A DNA stretch of 64,000 nucleotides from Litsea cubeba (Eukaryota; Streptophyta; Magnoliopsida; Laurales; Lauraceae). Below the pieces are notes generated by a model, which searched no databases, was not told where the DNA came from, and saw only the letters and a program-made list of their open reading frames with translations. The stretch covers positions 74,442,832-74,506,831 of the forward strand of contig CM022951.1 in assembly GCA_012931725.1 (NCBI GenBank). The letters are read 5' to 3'. Below, one piece after another: positions 23,587 to 34,741 of the stretch (position 1 is the stretch's first letter; each line of letters begins with the position of its first letter). The position numbers were made by a program, and so were the translations under genes.

Positions 23587-23691
23587 CTTGCTGAGTGCAT
23601 TGATAGCCATGATCACTTGCTGGATATTTGCTACTTTTGCAGATGATTCCTCCAAACTATGCACTTTGTCATTTAAAAGCAACATCCCAAC
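23587..23691 (-). pseudogene. Exportin-T (XPOT/PAUSED) exon fragment
   Basis: A clean 35-codon exon on the minus strand, bounded by an acceptor (CAATGTAG) and a donor (AAG|GTTTTT). It encodes VGMLLLNDKVHSLEE, then SSAKVANIQQVIMAINALSK. The second part matches the exportin-T family, the nuclear tRNA export receptor (PAUSED in Arabidopsis), just before its conserved GF.ERLVT.SRPAIG segment. No further exon was recognised. The absence of stops suggests it is less decayed than the neighbouring kinase fragment. Confidence 0.7.
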
Positions 23692-23724
23692 CTACATTGA
23701 GTATAGATGATTCAGACTAGTTGT

Positions 23725-23890
23725 AGCAATTGCTACTGTCAGTGGACACAGTCCAGTCAAAGCAAGTTCGCAAAACAAAAGGATTGAAACCCAAAACCTT
23801 TGGATACAGCCACATTGCATTCTTCTTCACAACTTCTCCACCCAAAGAACCCATCTCTTCAAACCCACCAAATTGGATAGCCACAATTTT
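23725..23890 (-). pseudogene. Unidentified exon-like fragment (possibly Kelch-repeat protein)
   Basis: The minus strand contains an ATG at 23854-23852 followed by GSLGGEVVKKNAMWLYPKV and LGFNP, then diverges to a stop. The MWLYPKVLGFNP segment reminds me of the N-terminus of plant Kelch-repeat proteins, but I cannot confirm this. Upstream in the same frame, IQFGGFEE is also open. Treat as an unassigned coding remnant in the same orientation as its neighbours. Confidence 0.3.
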
Positions 23891-25009
23891 TTATGAACTT
23901 TTCACATAACATTTTTATTTCACATAACCTTGAAAACACATTACGGCTCTGCATCATTCAGAAATCAATCAAGACTTTCAGAATCACACCATTTTGAGCT
24001 GTAAAAGTCAATATTTCAATCCAACCATAAGTAACAGTTAGATGGTTCGTGTGGGATGAGTAAAAATTCAAGAGATCATAAGAGTGGGGTTCAATTCATC
24101 ATTAGTGTACCCCACAAATGCATTCAGAATGATTAAAGCAGCCATGAATATTTCTGAAAATAGTGCATAGTGTGAAAGCATATCATGTAAAGGAAGGAAA
24201 GATGAAAGAGAAGGGAAGAAGCAAGCTTCCATACCAATCTAAAGGATTTACTCCACACTACAGGTAACCAACAATGGACTGATAATAAGATAACACTTGC
24301 AAAAATAAGACCAATTCACAATGCAAGTTTAGTTCAAAGGTAGTAAAATCATAAATATTAAATTGGCATGAATCAAGATTAAGGGAGAAAACCATTAAGT
24401 GTGTTCCACACAATGGGAGTCTTAAATCATCAAAGTTAATAAGAAACACAGACTACAAGAAAAGTGCTGCATTTTTTTCCTTCAAATTTTACATGGTATG
24501 AAATTTAATTATCATATGTTTGGTACCTCGCGTTATAACAGTCTGAAACATAGGTTGCATTATTCTTAGGCTGGTTGCTCAATTTTTCTTAAAATTCAAT
24601 AGCATCAACAACTGAATCTCATTTGTTGATTTTGGAGATCTGGTACACATTTGTTTAGGGTCACAACTTGTGATGAGAAGTTAAGCAATGCTTTGATAGA
24701 AATAAACAAAAGAACATTTTAGAGTTCTAATGAAAACCAGATAAAGTCTAGTCTGGGAGGGTGGTTTCTAAGAAATCATTAAGATAGATTTATCAATGTG
24801 TATTCCCATTCAATTAATGAAATGATACTTAAGAGGAAAAATAGGTGGTGTTCAACTGTCCATGACTGAATAGTGAACCGTGCTTGGACATATTTATTCA
24901 CCATAAGCATAAAAGAAGTTGTTATCACGATGAATGAGATAAATTTGACAATTTCTTTGGCAGAAACTTTCTATGATATAATTAAAATCCAGATACCAAC
25001 ATAAGGGAT
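23891..25009. other. Noncoding spacer; weak CACTA-like end at 24451
   Basis: AT-rich, no recognisable exon. At 24451 the text GACTACAAGAAAAGTGC resembles the CACTACAAGAAATTGC end found inverted at 30933, with the first base changed. This could be the far end of a decayed CACTA element spanning the alcohol dehydrogenase and coatomer fragments, but the flanking triplets (ACA and TTG) do not match. Confidence 0.3.
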
Positions 25010-25130
25010 AAGGATTTGATGGAGAACCTTGATTGCCCATCACTGATCATCACGCCACGATCTGTGTTTATCCTGAGGAGGTCACACATGTTGCTATCCT
25101 CAGACTTGCAGTGGGCACACTTTCAACAAT
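25010..25130 (-). pseudogene. Alcohol dehydrogenase (ADH1-type) exon fragment
   Basis: After an acceptor (GTTTCAG at about 25131) the minus strand reads CAHCKSEDSNMCDLLRINTD, then RGVMISDGQSRFS. This is the structural-zinc and loop region of plant class P alcohol dehydrogenase, which reduces acetaldehyde in fermentation. One upstream codon is a stop (DC*KC), and after SRFSI the sequence leaves the family. It is a single-exon piece with its original splice acceptor. Confidence 0.88.
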
Positions 25131-25910
25131 CCTGAAACCACAACATTAAACATATAATTTCTCCCAAAATCATAGTGAGTTACAATAACAGCAATATTTT
25201 GAACGCCAAACTGAATACACATTCATCAAACATGAAACAGAATGAGAGATCTTTTCTACTTGAAGCAAATAACATAATCAAAATTAAAAAGAATCTTTCA
25301 TTTTATTTACTGCATCAAGATTTGATGTTAGTTTTGAATCCTTAAAAACATGGCTACTATCATATATTTGCGGAGGATTAACGATTGAATTAATAATAAT
25401 TGATTATGTTTCATATTATGTTTAAAATTCTGAGAGATTCTCATTACAATGAAATGTAGATCGAATTGAGAATTACTGAAAGAATCCCAATTTTCTATTA
25501 TTCTTTTCTATTGTTAGCATTTTTCTTATTAACAGATAGTAGCACTTTCTATTTGTAGCTTTTGTGAAAGAGAAACACCACACTATAGGGTCCAGTGGCC
25601 TGACTATGTTTCTCAGATCAGAGTGGTATTCACCATTGGAATGAGGGGATCTTCTTCACCCCTAAGATAAAGTGAGATAACTTTTCCCGGCGAAAGATGC
25701 CTTTTGTCAAGGGCAAAATCAGATGGTTGGGGTAGTATCATCCTACGAGATCCTACCTTCCATCCATAATAGTTCGCACCACCTACACACACCCTACACC
25801 ACCTGCACTCACCCTGCACCACCTGCACACACCCTGCTGATCATTTTTCACCACAAATTCGATGTTTATTTAAAATAAAAGCATTTTTCATATGGAACTC
25901 ACAACTCTGG
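25131..25910. other. Spacer with short C-rich tandem repeat and one CACTA-like motif
   Basis: No gene. 25678-25700 has ACTTTTCCCGGCG, identical to the subterminal repeat motif clustered at 30660-30933. 25768-25835 is a short tandem array of CACCACCTGCAC and CACCCTG units. Confidence 0.45.
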
Positions 25911-25959
25911 ATTAATGGTTCACATCTTCTGGAGTTACCTGCTTATATTTCTTGTATAT

Positions 25960-26110
25960 TCGTTTGGTTACTATATTCTTGGATTCATCATTAATCGACA
26001 TGGCATTGCACAGCTCAGCCCGGTACTCATCATAATGACGCTCCCATTTCTTCAAACAAGCGGCTGGTACTTCTTCACTGAAGCAAGGCAACTGATATAT
26101 CTCTACATGT
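25960..26110 (-). pseudogene. Unrecognised exon with intact donor site
   Basis: The minus strand encodes ACLKKWERHYDEYRAELCN, then AMSINDESKNIVTKRIYKKYKQ, ending precisely at a GT donor (CAG|GTAACT). Composition and splice context look genuinely coding. It faintly recalls the C-terminal region of plant RNA-dependent RNA polymerases, but I would not assign it. Same strand as the neighbouring captured exons. Confidence 0.45.
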
Positions 26111-26468
26111 CAAAAAAATTTAACATCAGGAACAAGTCAACAACAGAGTTTGGTAGAAGGCACACATGGTGTAATAATGAAATGAATAAATCTTCACCCT
26201 CTGATGAAAAATCTTTCAATTTAGATGAATTCACCGTATCATAGATTGATCCTAGGATAGACTTTGAAACATATGAATTCTGCCTCTCCAAAAAATGTGG
26301 GAACTTCTCTGCTTTTAAATCATCTCCCTACCACATCCCCTTGTACAGCCTCCCCTCATTTGACAAGAATAAAATACAAGACAAAAGACGAAAATACAAG
26401 ACCAATTTCTATGTTTCTCTTCCTCATTTGACAAGAATAAAAACAATTATTTCAATTAAAGTAAGTAC

Positions 26469-26505
26469 CTGGTAACTCAGTAACTTCAAAAGACTTTGCC
26501 ATAGT
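26469..26505 (-). pseudogene. Coatomer beta' subunit fragment, exon B
   Basis: A 37-base exon between an acceptor CAG and a GT donor. It encodes TMAKSFEVTELP, which continues the WD40 blade in the 26864-26918 piece, as in coatomer beta' (COPI coat). Confidence 0.8.
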
Positions 26506-26863
26506 CTGGGATAATAAGAACATATTGTCAATCAGTTATATGCCACAAAAAGCATCATGAGGAAAGTTGGATGTTCAACAACAAAGTGAACTTCTGAGTC
26601 CCAGAGGAAACAAATTTGCAAGATGATCTATAATGGTCTTTTAGAAAAGTCTGTGCACAGTTAAAAGAAGTCATGGCTTTGGGAGAAAATCCATATAAAT
26701 AGTCAAAAATTTTGTTTCATTTGGGAGAAAATGACCAAAACTTAGCATTCTGATAAATCATGCCTTTCACTACGTTTTTCACTAAGTTCGGAGAAATCAA
26801 TATTAAGTGCGCGTTGTCTTCTAACAATTATATAAAGTCAATATTTATATAAGCATTCCTTAC

Positions 26864-26918
26864 CTAAGACTGATAGTCCCAGATGAAGACACTTCCAGAA
26901 CAATGACTTGCCAGGATC
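26864..26918 (-). pseudogene. Coatomer beta' subunit fragment, exon A
   Basis: Minus-strand 55-base exon with acceptor TTACAG and donor GTAAGG, encoding ILASHCSGSVFIWDYQS followed by TAG where the family has Gln. It matches the first WD40 repeats of coatomer beta' (COPI vesicle coat, Golgi-to-ER traffic). The next family segment, TM.KSFEVTELP, follows in order at 26505-26469, separated by an intron. Two correctly ordered exons with real splice sites show a copied genomic piece. The C-to-T stop at the exon end marks it as dead. Confidence 0.85.
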
Positions 26919-29900
26919 CTGTAAGAAGGAATACAATGCAGATTAAATGCATTCACAAAAAACCTGCTAATTTGGTCTAGGTAGAACAATAAAAGAAAAT
27001 AAAGAAGTTTTTAAGCACACGCAATCTCATAGTTGCAACAATGAGCACTTGCCAACTGTGCTACAGCCACTTGTTAAATAAAATGAAGAACATTGAAAAG
27101 GATCCGAAACTAGCAGATATATCGCAATCCAAGCAATACGCCACCTTCACCTCCTCATTCTTCCTTTCTCTTTCTTTTCCTTTCTTTTCTTCTCTTCTCT
27201 TACCTGCCACATCCCCTGCACGCTGCTGCCAACTCCTTCCTCCACTACACCCTCCCTCCAAGCAGCACCCCCCTGAACCCAATGCCACTTCTTTCCTTTA
27301 AGTAAGTGTATCAGATTTTTTTTCTTTAAGTAAGTGTATCACAAAACCAATAAAAGCAGTCAGCTTTCAAGTATTTGTTCTTGAAATTAATAATGTAATG
27401 AAGATTTTCTAATTCCCGTTAGATTGTAAGGTGTGATTTGCATGAGATTTGCTAAGATGTCTTTAAGTTTAAATTTGAATTTAAATACTGTTTAAATTAA
27501 GTTTTAGATAGGTATGAAATAAAATTTGCATTAGATTTAGTTTCCTACTATAATCTATGAATTGATGTTTGTGTTAATGAAAATGTGTACAGTTAGATCT
27601 ATGAAAATGTAGCAGGTTATGGTCCTACCTCTTTTCACTTGTACGATAATCATAATTCTTTTTTTTTAATCTCTCGTCCGCATATTCATCGAAGCGTGAT
27701 CCTAATCATATGCTTTTGGAATGTATCATGCTAGATCTGATAGTGGGCCACCAGCTTCGGTGAATTCACTAAGGCAGATATCATCTGAGATCAGGATTTG
27801 TATTTAACGTGACTGATCGCATGAAAGGACGATGAGATTGCAAGTAGATATTAGTTGTGTGAAGATATTATTAAGCTTAAATTATAATTAAATAAGTATG
27901 AATTATGATTTAAATAGGTTTTAATTAGCACTTGGATTAGATTTAAGTCTCACACTTCATCTAATCTCTTCTCTATAAGTTGATGTTTTTGTTAGTGATG
28001 ACATATGAAAATGCAATGCCTTGAGGCAGTAACTATTCCTGCATTCATTTTTATTGCCTCCTGACATTGGAGGCTGACTCTAAATTGACCTTGACTTTAG
28101 AGTGAGGCCAGATGAGCTTTTGTTGCATTTACCATAACAGGACTGTTTAGTGTGTTCCTAATTGGACCTTCCTGGATCACAATTTTTCTCCTATCACTTT
28201 TTCAGGGGAAACATTGAGAAATTCACAAGTTGGTTTATTTCTAAATGACTTCTCAAGGCTCTCTGAATTTATTCATGAAGCTTAAAATCTATCATTTTTC
28301 TAACTTCTTGAAGTTAGTTAATTCCTACTGGGAGGGGTATAATGAGAGCTCAAAACCTTTTAGTGGTAGCAAGGGGCTGGTTTTTGGTTGGATCCACATA
28401 ACTCCAGCTCAGGCCTGGGGTTAGTAGGATTGGTTTCTGTTGTTGAATTGGGAGTGTTCAGCTAATAGCTTGAACAGAGATGAATTTTTATGTAACAACA
28501 TTCACGAAATTCGCACTTGATTGGGTTCAATTCTAACAGATCCAATGTGGATAGGCAGTGGAACAAATAGCTAATCAGCTAACCCATCAAGTGGGAATAA
28601 GCTATCCCATGCAGTTGTACATTAGTTGCTTGCAGGTTAATCTTTCCCGCATACAACCCATATAAGACATTAAGACTCTTTTGTGGCTACTGTTCCTTAG
28701 ATTCTACCCAACCAAGAATTAGTTCACAATGATCTGTCGACCTTAGCATAAGAAATTGAATTAGAACTTTGATTCTAGCCTTCTTACCTTGTTTCAGACC
28801 TGAGAAAAAGTTGTTAATTCCAATCTGAAGACCATTCCAATTTAGCACTAAAATGAAACAGTCTGGTGTTCAAACCATTCAGGAATTTTGTTCCAGAAAA
28901 GATGCGATAAAGAAAAAAAAAATGAAAACAGATTTTCTTTTTTAAAAAAGGGTAAAAATCTAGAATAGTAATTAAACATAAACTACACTTCAAATATCCG
29001 CTTTTACAAGTCAAATTCGTGAATGTTGTGCAGGAAAGTCAACAGTTAAATAAAAAGATTAATTCACAAAGGCTTGAGCACATATTTGAATAATCAAAGC
29101 AAATGGTACAATATACCATCTCTGTTAAGCCCTCCCATTTGATTAGGAGTATCAACAAACTCCTCTACGCCTTAATTTCAGCCTTTATTAAAGGGTCAAG
29201 AAAATATTCAAAAAAGAAAAAATCCTCTATTCAACCATAACCAGGCATCATAACAAGCAAGAATGATCAAAACAAGGCAGTACATGCCACAACTTTCAGG
29301 GGTGGTGTTCCATTCGAATATTATACTCCAGAATGAAATTGGATTAAGTATATGGTCAGGGCCCAGATTTGGGTTTGTGTAGGTCCAAATAAATGTTATC
29401 TGGAGTCACGTTCAACCCCTTAAAGTGCTAGTCTAAGTCCAGACTAGCTAGAGACCCAACCAGATTACATCCATTTCCTGCAACCTCTTATGCAAGCAAC
29501 TCCAAAGCTTAACACCCTGTCTCACATAAAAAACTAAAATCCACCTTCAAAAATGCCTCCATGATATCGCAAGAAACAAGCGCAATAGCATATGGAGAAA
29601 TAGCTACTTCTGCCATCTCCAATAGCTTGAATCAGAACTCATGTGCCAATGAGAAAAGTAAGAAGTAGGCATGGACAAAACCAGTACCGATACAAGGAAC
29701 AGAGATGAAATTTTATGTAACAAAGTAAAAAATTCTTGTCACATAGACTAGAGATGTGGATATTGGTTTTTGACTGATGATTGATAGTGAGAGCACCAAT
29801 TAATTTTTTGTTTGACAGTTTTGACCTATGCTCATAGAGATATTCTACTGATTTGTCATAGTTGTTAAAGACTACATTTAGTTTGGGTTTTGAACATTTT

Positions 29901-30600
29901 TGGGAGAAAAATATGGCAGCAATTCTTTCTGTAATTAAATATGGCCATGTCAGGTTGATTTGGTGTTTATTCCATAGTGAGAGAGAGAGAGAGAGAGACA
30001 CAAGATCCGGAACCAACTTCTCATTCTCTGCTTCCATTTGGCATGTGTTCTCATGTCACATTATGATGGGAAGGTCTCAGCCACTAGCATTCTGTGTTAA
30101 GTTGCTCTATGCCACTGTATGTTGAATGCATATCCGTCTTGGAATGCAATAAATGATATGGAAAGTAGATGTTCAGTATGAGGGATGGCAAGGGCACAAA
30201 GCACACAACCAGAACATGACAAAAAAAAATAGAAAAATCGTGGAGGGGACCATCCGAAAAAGCATACCTTTGAGCAATCGGTGACAAATAGAATCTTAGA
30301 GGGGACCATAAACGCTGGAGGAACAAGGGATCGCTGAGGGATCGCTGGCTGAGAACGCACCTGGGCGATGGCGTGGAGTCGAATCGACGCACAGTCCGGC
30401 GATGGACAGGAGAAGATGATGGGAGGGTCGAGATGGATCTGGCGATGGAGCAGAGAGAACCTGTTGAAGGGGGGTGGGCGCTGCCTGAGAGAGAGATTCC
30501 GGGAAGAGGAAGAGAGGGATGGGAATGAGGATGGGAATGAGCGAGAGAGGGATGGGCCATAGAGGGACAGAGCGTGAGAGGGAAGAGCGAAATAAAATGG
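26919..30600. other. Noncoding sequence with two related AT-rich blocks
   Basis: No recognisable exon on either strand. 27440-27560 and 27880-27990 are related (shared GATTTAA, GATGTTT contexts), suggesting an old local duplication. 29981-29999 is a short GA run. 27130-27300 is pyrimidine-rich. Long minus-strand frames from 30084 to 30656 are CT-rich leader sequence with a TATA-like TATATAT at 30604-30611 and show no protein resemblance. Confidence 0.4.
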
Positions 30601-30659
30601 GACATATATATTAGAGGGGGAGAGTCCCAAATCAAGGCGCGAAAAGAAAAGGGCATTCG

Positions 30660-30933
30660 GCGCCTTGGGGAGAATTATGTAACCTTTGCCGGCGAAAAAC
30701 AAAAACGCCGGGAAAACTGGGACATTTCCGGCGAAATAAAAAAACCGCCGGGACAAATGGATATTTTCCGGCGAAAATTAAAAAAAATACTTTTCCCGGC
30801 AAATAAATGTCGCCGGTAAAACTATACTTTTCCCGGCGCAAAATCGTATTTCGCCGGCAAAAGTTATACTTTTCCCGGCGTTTTCTTATTGTGCCGGGGA
30901 AAAATGCCGGGAAAAGTGCAATTTCTTGTAGTG
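30660..30933 (-). mobile_element. CACTA (En/Spm) element end with subterminal repeats
   Basis: Ends at 30933 with TTTCTTGTAGTG, the inverted CACTACAAGAAA terminus typical of plant CACTA elements. The inner 270 bp hold about ten copies, in both orientations, of a motif around ACTTTTCCCGGCG or CGCCGGGAAAA, as expected of transposase-binding subterminal repeats. The element body would extend left. A pyrimidine-rich, TATA-bearing minus-strand leader follows at 30600 and below. No transposase is visible in 24-30 kb, so it is a non-autonomous or decayed copy. Confidence 0.8.
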
Positions 30934-31039
30934 TTGTTCAACAAAACCTCCAATACACAAATCCTCAGATCAGGGCAATACAACTCCATAGGTTTCACAA
31001 GTTCTCACACTCTAATCTCCCACACCTTGAAAAAACAAC

Positions 31040-31180
31040 AAAACATACAAATTTTCACAACTTTCCGCTTAAATTCCAAGAAAGCTCTGATGATTCAAGA
31101 AATCAAACATCAAAACAAAACACAAAGCAATGCAAGAAGATGGATGAGAGAGAGAGTACGGATGGGGGCTTTCCAAAGTA
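31040..31180 (-). repeat. Duplicate of the PCNA exon-1/intron-1 border
   Basis: Matches 31825-31955: both contain CAAATTTTCACAACTT, GAAAGCTCTGATGATTCAAG and CACAAAGCAATGCAAGAAGA, and both reach the GGGGCTTTC codons that encode the ESP end of the PCNA exon piece. 31181-31824 between the two copies holds no recognisable gene. Confidence 0.7.
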
Positions 31181-31946
31181 CTAGAGGTGATATGGAAAGG
31201 GGTAAAAAGCAATAGCAAATGACACTTGTACATGGACACCATACAATATTCCAAACCATTGCCATATTTAAAACACAAATACTGAAGCAGTTTTCACTTT
31301 CCAATAAAATTTGCATGTTTCTTGCAAATATTTTTTTTACTTGATAGGATTTAAATTTAGCCATCAAATCATCATTTAAACTACTGTGGCATTCACAAGC
31401 TATTTTTGTTTGACAGGAAACATGTTTCTGGCATAGTACTAATGTCAATTCAAAACGAGTTCCCTCATAAAATTCACAGTTCAATTTGCTATGTAGTTTA
31501 ATATACTTATGAGGAATTATGTGAGTGAAACAATCTAGACTGCTGATTATGTATATGGGATTTAAAAGAACAACAGAGATGGTAAACGATCAGCAATTCA
31601 AAGACAGAGTCCCTAACCACCAAATTTCTGCAAAGTAAAGACTAAAACATATCCAAAGAAGGGAAAAAATAATTCAAAACAACATACTAATTAATGAAAA
31701 GGTCAATGAATCCATGAAAAACGAACAATTTCAGAAAGATAACACAGCTGGATAACAAAACATATGTCCAATAGGCTTTACCATATGATCCAAATCAAAT
31801 CTGACAGTAACATAGACAAAACATACAAATTTTCACAACTTGTATGTTAAAATTTCAAGAAAGCTCTGATGATTCAAGAAATCAAACATCCAAACAAAAC
31901 ACAAAGCAATGCAAGAAGATGGAGGAGATGGAGTACCGACGGGACA

Positions 31947-32126
31947 GGGGCTTTCGAAAATGAAGGTGATGGTGTCGGCGTCGGCGTCGTCGATGATGTC
32001 GTCGTTGCTGACACATTTGATGAGCTTGGACACATGGTTAAGGTTCATGCCCATGGAGAGGGTGCGATTGCAGCGGAAGTGCTCGAAGCAGTCAGATCGG
32101 AGGATGGCAACGTGGCTGGAATCCAT
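31947..32126 (-). pseudogene. PCNA: PCNA first-exon fragment
   Basis: The minus strand starts MDSSHVAILRSDCFEHFRC and continues with RTLSMGMNLNHVSKLIKC, then DDADADTITFIFESP. This is proliferating cell nuclear antigen, the sliding clamp of DNA replication, from about residue 40 to the end of the first plant exon. The N-terminal ~40 residues and a short LVALL-like segment are missing. It is followed by intron sequence. The fragment lies directly inside the terminal-type repeat at 32262-32395, with a pyrimidine-rich leader between, the arrangement of a Pack-MULE capture. Confidence 0.88.
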
Positions 32127-32261
32127 GGCGGGAGGGAGAAGTCGGAGTTGGAGCAGAGAGAGGAGAGAAAGAGAGAGGGATTTAGGGTTTCACACTCCAA
32201 AAACAAAACAAACTCTCCTTTCTTTCTTTCTCGTTATGAAGAAGAAGGGACTTTGAAAATA

Positions 32262-32395
32262 AAAAACGATGTCGTTCGATACAGGAGGGGTAAAACCGTC
32301 CAAAATTAATGTACGAACACTAAAATGGATTTGAACGTATTTGTAGTTAAATTCGTATAATACGAATATACAGACACTTTTTTGGTAAAAATCCC
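32262..32395 (+). repeat. Terminal-type repeat, copy 3 (right-end orientation)
   Basis: Starts ACGATGTCGTTCGA, contains GTACGAACAC and ends ACTTTTTTGGTAAAAATCCC. Same orientation as 717-858, inverted relative to 1071-1207. Pairing with 1071 would define an element of about 31 kb, but the 9 bp flanks do not match. Confidence 0.55.
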
Positions 32396-33065
32396 TTTTA
32401 TTTTTAGTATTTTAAATAGATAGTTTCGAGTATTTCCGGGCTTCTATATTTTCATTCTACTTTTGTTCCTTTTGATTTCCTTACTCTCATTTAAGACATA
32501 CATTTTTTTAACTTCTTACAGTGTTTCCTTTTACTTCTTAATAATATTTTTTATATTTCTAAGTAATGTATTGTTTAGAATTTTTCAATATTTGAAAAAG
32601 AAGTTAGATGGTCTTTTAGGGATATATGTTTCTTCTGCAGTCTGTTTCTATTATTTATTTCTTTTCTTTTCTTTTTAATGTTACAAATGCCGTGTTTTTT
32701 TTTTTTTTAATTTTCTCACAAAAGAAAATTGTTGAGATAGACTTTTAAGGATTCTACTTGGCAAGGTACTTTCTCATTTCCTTTCCATTTTTTTAAAAAT
32801 TTATTTGTATTCGTAATCACCTATGTGATACATCTGTTTCAGTGCTTTGATTACCCCCATTTTTGAGAGAGAGAGAGAGAGAGAGAGAGAGCATTCCTTG
32901 CATGCCTTGGGAAGGGTGGGCCCTTTTCACTATGGGCTCCCATTCATTTATGCAACCGATGTTTTTGTTCTTTTGCCAGCATTATATTGAAGAAATTAGT
33001 TAGTGGCACCTTTTTTAGAACAATACATTTGAGAATCTTGGTTATGAGTTGGCACTTTATCTGAT
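32396..33065. other. AT-rich spacer
   Basis: Poly-T runs and a GA microsatellite at about 32865-32892. No coding signal. Confidence 0.45.
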
Positions 33066-33696
33066 CTCTTGGATAAAGTTGGTTTTCCCTTTATTCGAAT
33101 TGCTAAATGTGCTTTGTCTATTTGCTAATTTTATTCATATCTGGTTAATGCATTTATTGATTTACCAATTAATGTTTCTTGCCTCTTGCCCTGATTCCAC
33201 AGCTCTGACAGGACATTCTGATGTGGTTGATTCACAAGAGGTAAATCGAAAGGTAAAACCATGTTTGGTTAATTACTTCTAAAATGAAATAGTATGGAAT
33301 AGACTTGTGTAATTTGAAAATATTATAGTATTTTTACTGGTTGAAAGTTTTTTCATAAGGCAACAGATTTTGAATTGAATTTCTTGATAGTTATAAATTA
33401 TAATATATCCTGAATAAACTTTCAAGATACCTTTTTTTTAAAGTTTATGATCATAGTTTGTTATCAGATTATTCCTTTTTAAACACTTGCATACTTTGTC
33501 GCTTCAACTCCATCAATGGGGTTCACCTTTGAAATCCAAACTATTTAAATTCACTTTTCCTCCCAGTTCTATTATTAAGGAAAATTCCGCCCAAACTAGT
33601 CTTATGCCCATCATAAGATTTATCACGTCTAAAATTAGTCTGATGGTGGGATAACTCCAATTGTAGTAAAACTTTCCTTGATAATATAACAAGATT

Positions 33697-34010
33697 GAAC
33701 ATCACCACCACCACCACCACCACCATTAACGTCGTCGTCACCACTGTCACCGCCATCATCATCATCTACAGTCACCATCGCCGCCGTCACCACACCACCA
33801 CCACCACCACCACACCATCATCATGATTGCCTTCGCCCCCACCACTACTGCTACCATCACCACCACCACACCATCATCATGATTGCCTTCGCCCCCACCA
33901 CTACTGCTACCATCACCACCACCAGCATCGTCATCACTCATCACCATTACCATCACCACCATTATTATCATCACCTTCACCACCACCACCACCACCACCA
34001 CCATTGTCCT
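33697..34010 (+). repeat. CAC/CAT trinucleotide minisatellite
   Basis: Imperfect CAC, CAT and ATC triplets with an internal ~60 bp duplication (CATGATTGCCTTCGCCCC occurs twice). The equivalent array in the second copy (48436-48655) is about 100 bp shorter, so the array length has changed since the duplication. Confidence 0.9.
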
Positions 34011-34741
34011 AACAAGCGCACTCCTTCAGGAAGGGAAAGAGGCAGCAGATATCTGTTTTTTTTAAGGCTCACATTCTAAGAGATTTTTATATTGTAGAAA
34101 GCTTTCTAGAGGGGAGAGCTGTAGGAAAAATATTGAGCTTTTTGAAAGAAAAGAATATTTTTCTTTTTTGCTTTTCTTGGGTTGCCAAACAAGGTTTTTA
34201 AGTTTATAAAATGAAAGATTAAATTCTCTGATATATTATTTTCTGGTACTTTTTATGCATCCAAAACTGGCCATGAATTCTCAAAACTGTGTGTTTTTGT
34301 TTCATTCTTACAGTATTTAAATTGTTAATACATTTTATTTAAACTGGCGATATAATTTACATAGTAGAGGATAGTGTTCATGGAGATCTCTGTGGAACTT
34401 GGGATCCCAAACAAACATAAATAACTCCAACTAGTGCTACCATTTCAAAAAATGGGAAAAAGAAAAGGCTAGAAATGAGCATATTAGAGGAAATCTAGGG
34501 AGAACTGCAATTGAAGAAGAAATCAAATAATGTTGTTTTGAGATGGTTTAGGCCCCTAGTGCAGAAGGCCAAGAATCATCAGTTAGAGACGAATCAAAGT
34601 GTTATTAGTGGAAGGCACCGGGAGAAGAGGGAAGCCATTCATGACCTCAATCAAGTTAGTGAAGAAAGACATGTCACTTTGTGGAGTAACTTAGAGCATG
34701 GAGTTGAAAAGGATTGAGGTTGGAAAAAAACATTCGCAATG

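Noticed and set aside
25960..26110. Firm assignment to RNA-dependent RNA polymerase
   Set aside because: Resemblance is too faint to name without a search; left as an unrecognised exon.
29639..30756. Minus-strand frames of 132-219 codons
   Set aside because: They overlap each other and a TATA-like leader, with no recognisable domain.
24451..30933. A fully defined CACTA element
   Set aside because: The left end has a changed first base and the flanking triplets differ; reported only as a finding.
1071..32395. A single intact 31 kb MULE
   Set aside because: The flanking 9 bp do not match and there is no transposase inside; kept only as a hypothesis.
33541..34079. His-, Val- and Pro-rich open frames
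   Set aside because: Translation of the CAC/CAT trinucleotide array.
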